Assembly: GCA_036873135.1 (NCBI GenBank)
Contig: JAPTYO010000004.1
Location: 1,298,322 to 1,362,321 of the forward strand
Direction of reading: 5' to 3'
Length of the DNA stretch: 64,000 nt
Origin: Clarkia xantiana subsp. parviflora
Taxonomy: Eukaryota > Streptophyta > Magnoliopsida > Myrtales > Onagraceae
Shown here: piece after piece, positions 11,569 through 21,942 of the stretch
How the letters are laid out: the number at the start of each line of letters is the position of its first letter
How positions within the stretch are numbered: position 1 is the stretch's first letter
The notes under the pieces: model-generated
Told to the model about the DNA's origin: nothing
Seen by the model: only the letters and a program-made list of their open reading frames with translations
The model's database searches: none
Program-made: the position numbers and the translations under genes

Positions 11569-12975
11569 TTAATACTGAAAACAAAATCCTAACCCTATGA
11601 GAAATCAGAAATTAACAACTTTAATACAAACAAAACAGAAAAACTGCAAAAAAAAGAGCCAAAGAAACATAAAACTGTAATTTTGAACCTCTAGACAAAA
11701 GAATTTGGCTGAAAAACGTCAAACCCCATAGAATTATATGGGTCTTGCTCAAATCGCCGTTTCCGCATGAAAATATGTATTCGCACACCAAAATCCGACA
11801 CTTCGCCCACATCAATCTCTCCGAGGAAGAGAAGATTCGTCCTCGAATCTGGAGGCCATGAAAGAGAAACCCATGATACCGTATTGTGATCTTGTTAATA
11901 AATCGACTGTCAGCACACATACGCCAAGTGCTTTCCTTATTGGCTTCAATGTCTGTTTTTTTTTTTATTTTTTTTTTGCCTCAAAATTCTTAATTTCGGT
12001 TTCTCCACGTCGAAGTCAATGGACTCGAAGGATTCTACAAATCTCCTTTAATGGCGTATGACCCAACATTAATGGAAGCCTAGTATTGCTTTTAGTTCCA
12101 GAAATCACTTTTGAACACTGACTTCATCATCAACGTTCCTACTGGTACTTGATAAGCTTATGTCGTCTTCATCTGTTTTCAAACTAGATTCTTCATCATT
12201 GTCAGCGTAATCATCATAAATATGATTATAAAAAACAACAGCAGAATCTACCTCGTCAACATCATAAATAGGATTATTGAAAGGGTCTGCATCTGAGGCG
12301 GTCTCGTCATTCTCCTCAAATTCGAACTCATCCAATCGATGTGTTAGTATTGTGATCGTAGTTGCCGTTCTTCGATCTAACATTGTCGTTCATCGATCTG
12401 ACGTTGATGTTCTTCGATCAAGCGTTACAGATCGCTGTTATCGGCAACTGATGGACGTCTTTGAAGCGGCATTGCGCAGAATCAAATGGCTCTGATACTA
12501 CTCTGATGCGGCGTGATGGGGAATCAGATGCATCGTGATGGGGATAGATGTGACAAAAACTCGTTAATTCAAGGGGAATGTCGAGAATTTGATGAATAGA
12601 GGGCGTAAGAACTCGTTGATTTAGAAGAATGCAGAGGAATTGATGCAGGATTGAGGAAAACCTCAAATTTTTCATTAAAAATGCAACTAAACGTAAACGA
12701 CGGCTACCAAATTTTTAATACTCAAAACAAAAACCCTAACCCTATGAGAAAACTGAAATTAACAATTTAATACAAACAAAACCGAAAATTTAAAAAAAAA
12801 ACCGAAAAAACATTAAATTGTAATATTGACACTCTAGACACGGCGAAAGTTGGTCGAAAAACGTCAAACCCATAGTTAACTATGGGTCTTGCTTAGATTA
12901 TTATTTCCGCATGAAAATATATATTCACAGTGCGACACTTTTAAAAAATGACACTTCACCCACATCAATTCCGAA
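11569..12975 (-). mobile_element. Decayed LTR element with direct repeats and tRNA-Met primer site
   Basis: Two direct repeats of about 250 bp (11569-11818 and 12713-12975) share ACCCTATGAGAAA, AACGTCAAACCC and TATGGGTCTTGCT followed by TTCCGCATGAAAATAT. On the minus strand, near 12500-12486, lies TAGTATCAGAGCCA, one base off the usual initiator-tRNA-Met primer site. That fits a minus-strand LTR element whose 3' LTR is truncated. The only open frame between the repeats (12383-12105, minus, 92 aa) is acidic and aspartate-rich; no gag, protease or reverse transcriptase motif is visible. Confidence 0.45.
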
Positions 12976-13969
12976 TTGAAATTCCGAGATGTTCTGATCC
13001 GTGGCCAATTAATTTACCTCTAAAGTTGTTAAAAATTACACTGTACGATGTTTATACACTAATCGGACCTTCTCGAAACTCCAATTCGGAATTCCTATAA
13101 TATCTTATGTCGGTTCACTCCTTTTATAGACCAAGATTTGATTGATTTTTTCTTTTCGTTATTTAATAAAGGGAACCTCAATGGGTTGGTTCCTAAGGAA
13201 GATAAATAGATATGGTGTACATACTCATACACTACATGCGTGAACGTAGTGTGTAGAGAAGAATAAGGTAGAGACGTTCACGTGGGTGAGTATGAGCCAA
13301 GCTAATTTTCTTTTATGAATATGGTGTGTAGTATAAGGTGAAAGACGTGGGTGAGTATGAACCAAGTTAATTTTCTTTTTTTATTTTGTTATTATTAAAA
13401 CTATATATATATATATAATACTTCTATTATATTTAAATCATAATTGTTTTGAGGTTTTCTTAATATATTTATAATTATAATATACAGTTTAACATATTTT
13501 TTTTTCACTCACTCAAATTTAAACATTTTTTTCAGGCTCGATTCTTTGCGTTATAGTATTTTTCAACCCCAGTCCGAAATCAAGTGTCTACAACAGCAAT
13601 ATGACCAATATAGTTCAGTATCTTAAACCCTTAAAACTATGGTTAATAATCTAAAAATAGTCTCAAGTATTCTAAATTTAAAAGGTTGATATTCGATTTC
13701 CAATTTTTCTTAAAAAAATTGACAAAACAAAACATATTTTAAGTATCAAATAAAATTAGTATCAAATATGATACTGCTAAAAAATGGAGAACAATATATT
13801 TTTGTTATTGAAAACACCGGTTTAACATCAAAATCTATGGGCAAATGGAAATCAACAAATCTGATAGTTGAAACCGAATATTAATATTTTAAATATGAGA
13901 GCACAATTAACAATAATACTGTTTTTACGTTCTTAACCCTTACTGATAGTATATATATATGGGCATGCT

Positions 13970-14107
13970 ATAGCAGCCGAAATTTAGGCAGAAATCTAGG
14001 CAGAAAATGTAATCCAATAGTCAGTATTGCTTTTCCTTCACAATTTTCAAAACACCAAGTAAATCATGACCATTAACAACATTTTCTGCCTAAATTTCTG
14101 CTGGTAA
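13970..14107. mobile_element. Small hairpin MITE in BAHD-1 promoter
   Basis: Inverted arms AGCAGCCGAAATTTAGGCAG and CTGCCTAAATTTCTGCTGG flank about 90 bp. It is missing from the equivalent place upstream of the second BAHD copy, so it inserted after the duplication. It lies about 110 bp before the BAHD-1 start codon and just upstream of a TATATATA stretch. Confidence 0.55.
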
Positions 14108-14213
14108 TTTCGTTTTTTAAATCATTTTCCTATATATATATCATCCTCTCTTTTTGTCCATTGAAGTATAGGAAACATACGGCAAAGGCAAAAAAGTAAA
14201 GCAAATATTAACT

Positions 14214-15943
14214 ATGGCCGAAGCTCCGATGATTAAAGTTTTGGACCACTGCCGAGTGTCACCGAAGAAATCACGGCCATCTTCTTCTTCTTCTTCTTCT
14301 TCTTCTTCTTCAATTTCGCTTAACCTATCTCCCTTTGATATCCCTTGGTGTTTCATAATGGGCGATGCTGCAAATCAGATAAAACGAATCTTATTCTACC
14401 AATTTCCCAACTCTGACTTCATTCATCAACAAGTTGTGCCGTCACTTAAGACCTCTCTATCCTTGGCACTCGAAATCTTCTATCCTTATGCATCCAAACT
14501 CGTGTTTCCTCCATTCTCCGAAAAACCGCAAATTCTCTACACCGATGGCGATTCCGTGCCGTTCACTGTTGCTGAGTCGAAGATGGATTTCGGTGAACTT
14601 GTCAGTAACCGCATAAAGGATGCGAAACTCTTCCACCATTTGATCCCGAAGTTGTCTCCAAAAATCGGATCACTGGAAGATGACGGGACGTGGATTGTTC
14701 ACGATCTCCTTGCCATACAGGTTGGTGATCATATGTATGTTCTGTAATATATGAAATTCATTATTTTGATATTTACTTAATCTTATCGTTTATCGTAGGT
14801 AGATATACAACTAATAATAACTTCATACAACATTCACAAAAAATTAAATTTTACGTCGTATTTATGTTTATAAAACATAAGACCGTTAGTTTATCGTGCT
14901 CAGTAAGTTTAATAAGATAAGATTATTGACATTATATAAGTAAATCTCGTATCTTGATTTCTTCTCTTTTCTTCAATCCATTTATATTTATTACACAGGT
15001 TACGATATTTCCAGATTCGGGGTTGTGCATTGGAATCCACTACAACCATACAGTGGGCGACGGAACGAGCATCAAGAATTTTTTGAAGTCGTGGGCATCG
15101 ATTTGTCGAACTGGGTCAGCCGAAACTTCAGTGGTTCCTTTCCTTGACAGAGCTGTGATTGAAGATGCAATTGGTGTTCAAACCACTCAAGTCTGGAAAG
15201 AATGGTCACAAGCACTAAACCCTACCCACAATAATAAGTCACCAGCTCTACCACCTTCCAATGCACTAAGAGCAACATTTATCTTATCCAAAACAAACAT
15301 CAAGCAACTCAAAGAATGGATCTTGAATCATCAACAATTTCGTCAACAATCGAACAACTTATCATCATTTGCAGCAGCTTGTGCTTTCGCGTGGGTTTGC
15401 TACGCAAAATCAACGCAACACGGGGAAAGTGACGATGTGATGTCATCATCAGGAGGAGAATCAGGTGATATTGTTCAACTACATGAATTTCTTTTCGGGG
15501 CGGATGTTCGAACCCGATTAAAAACTCCAGCCCCGGAAATGTACTTGGGGAATTGTCTCGTCTCGTGTCATGTTCGAATCGATAAGAAGGTCTTATTAGG
15601 ACAACATGGTATTGTGTACGCTGCCAAGGCGATATCGGAGAAGGTGAAAGAATTAAACGACGACGGTGGCGCAGAGAGAGCTTTCAAAACAGGCGTATCA
15701 AATATAAAAGCTCTTCAGTTCGGGCGACTCCTGAGTGTTTCGGGATCGCCGAGACAAGCGGCATACGACACTGATTTTGGATGGGGCCGGCCGAAAAAGT
15801 TTGAGATGGTCCATATTGATGAAAGGGGGGATGTTTCTTTAGCAGAAACTAAAGATGAAGAAGGCGGTGGATTGGAGATTGGAGTGGCTCTAGAAAGTGT
15901 TGCTATGGATAAGTTTTCTACTTTATTTCACTCTTTGATATAG
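14214..15943 (+). CDS. BAHD acyltransferase, copy 1 (483 aa)
   Basis: Transfers an acyl group from acyl-CoA to an alcohol or amine acceptor. The YFGNC-like motif places it in the clade that includes anthocyanin and phenolic-glucoside malonyltransferases. The acceptor is inferred, not shown. Two exons: 14214-14720 and 14999-15943, split at the usual BAHD intron position in phase 0 (after AIQ). Catalytic HTVGD is at residues 186-190, MYLGNC (variant of YFGNC) at 350-355 and the structural DFGWG at 428-432, all intact. Length is normal. An unusual run of twelve serines (near residues 24-35), coded by a TTC/TCT microsatellite, follows the N-terminal SPKKSRP. TATATATA about 75 bp upstream is a likely TATA box. 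It is the near-identical partner of 21943-24526, and is expected to be cytosolic. Confidence 0.92.
14281..14311 (+). repeat. Coding (TCT)n microsatellite
   Basis: TTC/TCT triplets encode twelve serines in the N-terminal region of BAHD copy 1. The equivalent place in copy 2 encodes five serines, so the tract has grown (or shrunk) by about seven codons since the duplication. Confidence 0.9.
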
Positions 15944-16074
15944 TTAGTTGTTTAAGAACTAGATGAAAATTATTATTTGAATGTTCTTGTATGGCAAAAA
16001 GAAAAAAAAAAGTTCTAATTATGTCAATTTCAAAAATTGTACGGCTTGTGGGTGGATTTCATGTTTCGTCAGTA

Positions 16075-16271
16075 TAGAAATTATTCATTCTCTCGGTCCT
16101 AACACGTGGTTGCCAGGTGGTGGACCTCAGCCAATAACAGACTGACACGTGGCTCACTTTCTGTCAAAAAGTTGACAATTTTTTTCTCTCTCACCAGTTG
16201 TCATATTGATATTGGGTATAGATCCACCACCTGGCAGCCACGTGTTAGGGCCGAGCTACTGAATAATTTCT
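16075..16271. mobile_element. Hairpin MITE, absent from copy 2
   Basis: Inverted ends AGAAATTATTCA...TGAATAATTTCT, with inner arms CGGTCCTAACACGTGG and CCACGTGTTAGGGCCG. The flanks TCGTCAGTA (left) and TCGTTAGTA (right) are a 9-bp duplication with one mismatch. The same site in copy 2 (25261-25271) is empty and holds a single TCGTCAGTA, which proves an insertion. It carries two CACGTG cores. Ends and size resemble 23310-23466 and 57737-57883. Confidence 0.85.
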
Positions 16272-16354
16272 CGTTAGTAGTATTTCCTCTGTGTTAAAGT
16301 TGAAATTGTTTGTAAAATTTATTTGTGTATTTACTACTCTATTAAAATTAGTTA

Positions 16355-16790
16355 CAGGTGTAAACGAGGCAACCTACTCAACATCGCCACGGTCAAAACT
16401 CGAATTCAAGTTCGGGTGTACTCGGCTCGAACCTACTCACGAATCGTATCAAGCTTTTATATATATATAAGTTAGTTAATATATGTTACGCCCTTAATAT
16501 ATATATATATATATATATATATTGGGTCTACAAAATACACGTGCAAACTGAGTTGAGCTTATCAAGCAAACTTCATACCGTATTTAGGCCTACATACGAA
16601 CTTCGAACCTTATTATTTGAGATTAATCGAGCTGAGATCAAGCTTGGTCGAGCAAGTTCAAGTTTGAAAATCCAAGCTCGAAAGAGCTCAAGATTAAGTT
16701 CGGTTTATTTGAGACGAGTACGGATAGCCTAAATGAATCGAGTTGAATCAAAACATGAGTACTAATGATCAAGCCAACAAGACACTCTTA
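16355..16790. repeat. Dispersed repeat (GGTGTAAACGAGG start), copy 1
   Basis: Begins with AGGTGTAAACGAGGCAACC and runs to about CTAATGATCAAGCCAACAAG. Counterparts are 25350-25467 plus 26896-27200 (split there by a hAT insertion) and the older 10392-10760. GGGTGTAAACGAG-type starts are common in plant hAT derivatives; superfamily is inference. Contains an (AT)n run at about 16496-16521. Confidence 0.7.
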
Positions 16791-16948
16791 TACAAATTGT
16801 GTGTAACAAACTTTTATACGTTTAAACATTTAATTAATATTAAAAAAAAAATTATTTACATTCTTATTTAACTAATAATTAGACATTTCAAAATTTGATT
16901 GAACTGAGTAACAAAAGAACTTTATTCATAGTTTCATTTCATAAAAAT

Positions 16949-17425
16949 AGGAATACAACCTAAAAACTGTCCCAATTTTGACTCATGTGTCAGTTTGGTA
17001 TTTGATGTTGAAATTCAATGCCTCAATTTTTATATGTGTTTCTATTTGGTGTCTCCGTTAAATTTTAGGGTTAAGTTGAACGGAATCTGGTCACGTGATG
17101 GTCACGTGAGTGGTCAATTTTCAAAATTCCAAAAATACCCCCTGACTAGAAGTAGGGTTCCGGCCGATTCCGGCCAAACCCACCCAATTCCGGCCGATTC
17201 TGGCCTATTGCGGCCAAACCCACCCCTATTCCGGCCGATTACGGCCAAACCCACCCTGATTCCAGCCTATTGCGGCCAAACCCACCCAATTCCGGCCGAT
17301 TCTGGCCTATTGCGGCCAAACCCACCCCTATTCCGGCCGATTACGGCCAAACCCACCCTGATTCCAGCCTATTGCGGCCAAACCCACCCGATTCCGGCCG
17401 ATTACGACCAAACCCACCCCTGCAT
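16949..17425. mobile_element. MULE-like foldback element, 5' part only (copy 1)
   Basis: Its left end and left flank (CATAAAAAT) match the complete copy at 27371-28019. The inverted right half is missing: sequence similarity stops in the minisatellite at about 17425. Contains GGTCACGTGATGGTCACGTGAG (two G-box cores near 17093 and 17104). Present in both duplication copies, so it inserted before the duplication and lost its right side later in copy 1. Confidence 0.75.
17155..17425 (+). repeat. 34-bp minisatellite with 102-bp higher-order period
   Basis: Units built on CGGCCAAACCCACCC plus ATTCCGGCCGATT alternate in three variants, giving an exact 102-bp repeat (for example CACCCAATTCCGGCCGATTC at 17181 and again at 17283). 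Because 102 is a multiple of three, long open frames run through it (the 16995-17468 and 17270-17494 frames); these are repeat artefacts, not genes. A shorter version lies in copy 2 at 27570-27720. Confidence 0.85.
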
Positions 17426-18479
17426 CAGATCAACATCATTCAAACTACACAACTCCAATCAAAACTAATCCTAATTTATGTTGATGAATCCTGACAGCAT
17501 GCTATACCCTTTAGGGCTATTATAGCTCTATACCCTCTACATACTCCCTCATTTGTGCCACTCAGTTAATTTTCAATATCGTTTTCTCTTACGTCGTATA
17601 TTTCCATAAATTCATTTACTTAATCCTCAACTCGGTTGCAATAAGGAAAGGAAGTGAATTTATGGGAGTTTTTGAAGTAAGATAAAACGACATTGAAAAC
17701 TAATTGATTGACATAAATGAGGGAGTATGTGGAAGCATATAATTATAATAGTCTTACAGAATATTGCATGTTGTCACCCGCTACTAGCTAGGGCAGCATA
17801 AATAAGGAATAGGCTTTGATTTGAGGTGTGTGGTTTTAATGATCATACTTTTGAGAAATGTTGTTGATTTTATGCGGAGAAAAGGAATGCATCAGACAGG
17901 GAAACCAGCTGTTTGAACGAGTGTTGCAATCCATTTACTGTTTCCACCTTGTCATAATAAAAGTTGTCGAGTATTGCTGCAGCAGATTGGCCACTGAAAT
18001 ACATCACTTCCATCGTGCGAGCTTGGTCATAGTAAAAGTTGTCGACTTCCATCACTTCCTAGTAGCAGATTGGCCTGCTACTAGGAAGAATATGTTTATT
18101 CTCACTGATCAACCACTTCCATCTTGCGAGCTTGGTCATAGTAAAATCTGCTGAGGATTACTGCAGCAGATTGTCCTGCTAGTAGGAAGAATGTTGATTC
18201 ACCAAAATCCACCCCAAATGGTAGAATAGTCATAGGTACGTACATGTTGCAAATTCATGTGTTGCCTCAAGAGAAGTGGATTGAACTTTCATAGCAAGAC
18301 TAACAGACCTACAGAACTCTTCTGATGTGCCAAATCTTTTCGATTCTTGGATATCTGCATTTTATATCAAAACATTATATATAGCTAGCCCAACATATAA
18401 GTCCAAATTTATATTAGAGATTATATATATATATATATTGAACTATTTTACTGTATATATGTTATGTGCCGTCTAATAA
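17426..18479. other. Copy-1 intergenic sequence around the Stowaway element
   Basis: From about 17925 this aligns with copy 2 near 28072 (TCCATTTACTGTTTCCACC). Copy 1 has an extra local triplication of TTGTCATAATAAAAGTTGTCGAG-like blocks (near 17951, 18026 and 18135) that gives rise to an open frame at 17858-18154; it does not look like a protein gene. Confidence 0.5.
17544..17725. mobile_element. Stowaway-like MITE
   Basis: Terminal repeats CTCCCTCATTTGTG and ATAAATGAGGGAG, with extended inverted arms (CAGTTAATTTTCAATATCG...GACATTGAAAACTAATTG), flanked on both sides by the dinucleotide TA. CTCCCTC ends with a TA target is the Stowaway (Tc1/mariner) signature. Absent from duplication copy 2. 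Confidence 0.85.
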
Positions 18480-18789
18480 TGATATGAGTGAGTTTCTCTC
18501 CATTATCCGGCAGAGCGCCCGTAAATCACTTTCCGTCATGTGAAAGAATATCTTCGTATAATGGTCCTTGAATACCTCCCGTTCACCACACAACGTACTG
18601 TCAAAAGCCGATATTAGTGAAACCTAAATACATAATTTGACGATATTTAAGGTAGCTAGTTAGGATTGTATATATACTTAAAACATCATTACATTATATG
18701 CAGCCACGTAAAACTGCTGTGGGCACTGGACAAACGCGATGTATTTTTTGACTTGAGGTCGATAAATATACACATGGCATGCATTCTTA
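18480..18789 (-). pseudogene. Cellulose-synthase-like (CSLB/H type) remnant, copy 1
   Basis: On the minus strand 18789-18700 translates as MHAMCIFIDLKSK followed by a frameshift into the YIAFVQCPQ frame, matching the copy 2 remnant (28320-29593) base for base. The N-terminal part of the remnant is missing because an insertion with GAGCACTTCCAATGGTGAG ends begins at about 18793. No intact frame; clearly dead. Confidence 0.75.
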
Positions 18790-18792
18790 GAG

Positions 18793-19167
18793 CACTTCCA
18801 ATGGTGAGTTCCTAGTTCCTCCACATCACCCGCCACGTCACTGCCAACTCATCAAAGTGAGAACTGCTACAGTAAATGCTACAGTAAAATTGGAACTCTT
18901 CCCAATGGTGAAGACCTAGTTCCACTTACAAATTGGGACCCACATAATTCTATACTCACAATATAACTTTTTGTACTAAAAAATCTATAAATAAATTAAA
19001 TATTTATAAATACAAAATTATTTTGGTATTTAAATAATTATATAAAAAGTTAAGAACATATAATATATAAATAAACACGTCATTTTATTAAATATGATTG
19101 TCATAATTTAAAAATCATATTACAGAAAAATACAAATAATATGTTAAATTTGTCAACTAAAAAATGA

Positions 19168-19223
<56 letters not shown>

Positions 19224-20639
19224 TTGAGACAACATAGAATTAGCAAATGCATATTAAAATCCAATAGATGTTCGACCATATTTTTTAAGCATTATATATA
19301 AATTAAATATTCATATTTTTAAAAAATACGGACATGAACAAACCAATGAGATTTAAGTGTTAGACTGAATTAATTAAAATAAACTTGGCAAAAATATGTA
19401 CAAAATCATAAAAGTGCAATAGATTGTTTAACGAAATTTCACATTTTTTATGATTTCGTCAAATTTTCAATTTTATATCAAATATTTGGGGTTCCAACTT
19501 TGACCGACGTGTGTTGTTAATTATTCCGAAATTTGAAAGTCGACGTCGTTAGGTTAGTTCAATTATTTACGTACTATACATTTCAAAGTAATTACGATTA
19601 TTTTTGTATTTAAAATGTATACAAATAGATATAATATATAAATGAGTACATAAGATTTTAATATTTTTGTATATTAAATATGTCAACATTCATAACTTCG
19701 TAATATAATATAGGCAATTTATAAATAAATAAATTATTAATTGAAGTTTAACTACTATTAAATAATATTTGTTAAAAAAAAGAGTAGAAATTTAGACTTA
19801 GTAACATAACATTATATAGCGCGATATGATGTGTGTTATGTTATGATACTTAAACCCGAACAAGACACAAAAATTATATCGTGTTATTATACAGTTATAT
19901 GCTTGCACGAACAAAAAAATCGTTCGTATTCATATCGTGTGAAAAAATGTCAACCTAAAAGAAAACACTGATGTATTTATAGATATAATAAAATAATAAT
20001 AATATGAGGTTTATATAATCTGGGTTATCTCATCAATTTCTGAACTACTTAATTAGCCCCTTACCCAACAATCACATGCTCACCTAATCACTTGGACATC
20101 CAACTACCTACCCCTGATTCGCAATCCAAAAATATCAGAGTAATTATTAGTTATAAAAAGTCAATACAACATAGAGACATGATGATGATTAGTAGGGATA
20201 AACATGTGATCACATTGGCATATTGGCATCGTGCTAAGACATGAGCATCGTGCATATTGGCTGAACTGAATTTGAACATGAGTATATTATCATAGGGTTA
20301 AAAAATTAAAATCAGCTTCAACTATGTGTTATGTTGTTGCTTAGTATCTTAACTGTACAAATTGTTAATTAATAATTTTTCATCCAATGACGACGTTAAA
20401 ATGGACTAAAAAAATTGCTCGAGTAACCCTCAACTATCGTACTATGGTTATGTCATGTGCAGGTCACGTAGGAATTTTAGTTCCAACATTTGATAGAAAA
20501 CTATTAATTAACGGTTAGTACACATAAGGTACCAAACAACAACAAAATAATAGTTAAGATACCAAATAACAACACAACCAAAATAGTTGAGGTTTTTTAG
20601 TTAATATTATGGTTAAGAATCCTAAATCAGTCACAACTA
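18793..20639. other. AT-rich insertion and intergenic sequence between duplication copies
   Basis: Starts with AGAGCACTTCCAATGGTGAG, a MITE/hAT-like terminus, followed by very AT-rich DNA with an uninterrupted (AT)n run of about 50 bp at 19168-19218. No coding frame. At 20420-20600 there is a degenerate inverted repeat with words such as AGGTACCAAACAAC, typical of the small foldback elements in this window. The end of the insertion that broke the copy-1 cellulose-synthase remnant was not found. Confidence 0.45.
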
Positions 20640-20787
20640 TAGATCATGTTATTAATTGATGATTCAGATTTAAAATGTTAATATTCGGTATCCAAATTAT
20701 CAGATTGGTTGATTTCTATTTTTTTTCTCTTAAAGTTGACGGGAAAAAAACATATTTTTCAAGCAACCAAATAAGCTTAAATCCTAA

Positions 20788-21698
20788 GGGCACGTTTGAT
20801 TGCCGGTATTGCGATATCCTAATACCGGTATTAGCTAATACCGTGTTTGTGTCAACTTGGTATTGGTATTAGCTAATACTTGGTATTAGCTAATACTCAA
20901 TTATAGAAGGAATTTGGTATTAATTAATACCATCTAAAAGTAAAGCATTAGCTAATACCAATCTCCTAATTACCAATTTACCCTTGTAATATATGACAAA
21001 TTCTCATTGTTTACATCGTAGCTTCAAGCCGGACCCTGTTTACATCGAAACTTCGGACACGGGTCGGGCCGAGTCATGTTCGGGCCGGGCCGGGCTGGGC
21101 GGTTCGGACCGAGCTGGGCAGTTCGGGCTGGGCTGGTCAGTTCGGGTCGGGCTGGGCTGGTCAGTTCGGGCTGGGCTGGGTGGTTCGGGCCAGGCAGGTC
21201 AATTCAAGTCGGGCTGTGCGGTTCAGGCCGGGCAGAGCAATTCGGGCTGTTCGGGTCGGGTTGCTTTATGTTGCTTTGGTTTAGTTCGGGCTAGGCCCGG
21301 GTCGGGCTAATCTATTTTTTCAATTGTTTTGTACTATTTTCTTTATATATATACATATATTAGCAAAAATAGTTTTTACTATTTATACATAAATTTGATT
21401 TTTTTTTTTATGAAAAATATTATTTTAAATAATTGAAGTTACTTTTTTTTGTTACATTTTATCTTTGTTAAATTAATCATATGTAAAATATGTCTTCATT
21501 GAAAATGCAAGTAAGGGTATTTAGGTCTTTTAGTCATTGTATTAGGATATCCTAATACAAAGTTCATTCAAACATTTTATTAGGATATCCTAATACATGG
21601 CTCAATCAAACATTGTATTAGCTAAGCATGTATTAGCTAAACATGTATTAGCTAATACCGGTATTAGGATATCGCAATACCGGCAATCAAACGTGCCC
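20788..21698. mobile_element. PIF/Harbinger-like element with TAA target duplication
   Basis: A perfect or near-perfect terminal inverted repeat of over 50 bp starts GGGCACGTTTGATTGCCGG and ends CCGGCAATCAAACGTGCCC, with TAA on both outer sides. The subterminal region repeats the palindrome TATTAGCTAATA and the word GGATATCCTAATA many times on both sides. TAA target and size fit a Tourist-like element. No transposase. It sits in the promoter of BAHD copy 2, about 245 bp before the ATG, and is absent from copy 1. Confidence 0.85.
21060..21305 (+). repeat. G-rich minisatellite inside the Harbinger-like element
   Basis: Irregular repeats of about 16-20 bp on the theme GGTTCGGGCTGGGCTGGTCA and GGGCCGGGC, sharply GC-rich against the AT-rich surroundings. 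The strand is strongly G-biased, with many GGG runs. The open frames crossing it (72 and 105 codons, Gly/Arg-rich) are compositional artefacts. Confidence 0.8.
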
Positions 21699-21942
21699 TA
21701 AGTAACAAAATTGATATTTCGGAAAAGTTGAAAAAACATATTTTTTTGCTTAAAACACCAATTTTAACGCCAAAACTAATCGAGCGAGTGGAAATCAGTT
21801 AATCTAATAGCTAGGATACCGAATATCAAACATTTTAACTCCGAGATAGCTAGTATATATATATATATATATCCTCCTCAATTGGTCCATTGAAGTATAG
21901 GAAATTTAAGGCAAAGGCAAAAAAGCAAAGCAAATATTAATA

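Larger units (their letters stand above)
13640..18789. repeat. Segmental duplication, copy 1
   Basis: Direct copy of 20640-28620. Shared, in the same order: upstream AT-rich sequence, promoter and leader (TCCATTGAAGTATAGGAAA), the complete BAHD gene, its 3' flank, the AACGAGGCAACCTACTCAAC repeat, a foldback element with its minisatellite, and the 5'-truncated cellulose-synthase-like remnant. The copies differ mostly by transposon insertions rather than base changes. Copy 1 has private insertions at 13970, 16075 and 17544. Confidence 0.85.

Noticed and set aside
12105..12383. Acidic 92-residue minus-strand frame between two direct repeats
   Set aside because: Low-complexity Asp/Glu-rich, no domain or splice context, and lies in a decayed LTR element; not reported as a gene.
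16995..17494. Overlapping open frames of 157 and 74 codons rich in Pro
   Set aside because: They arise from the 102-bp period minisatellite, whose length is a multiple of three.
17858..18154. 98-codon plus-strand frame in copy 1
   Set aside because: Runs through a local repeat, is broken in copy 2, and has no family resemblance.
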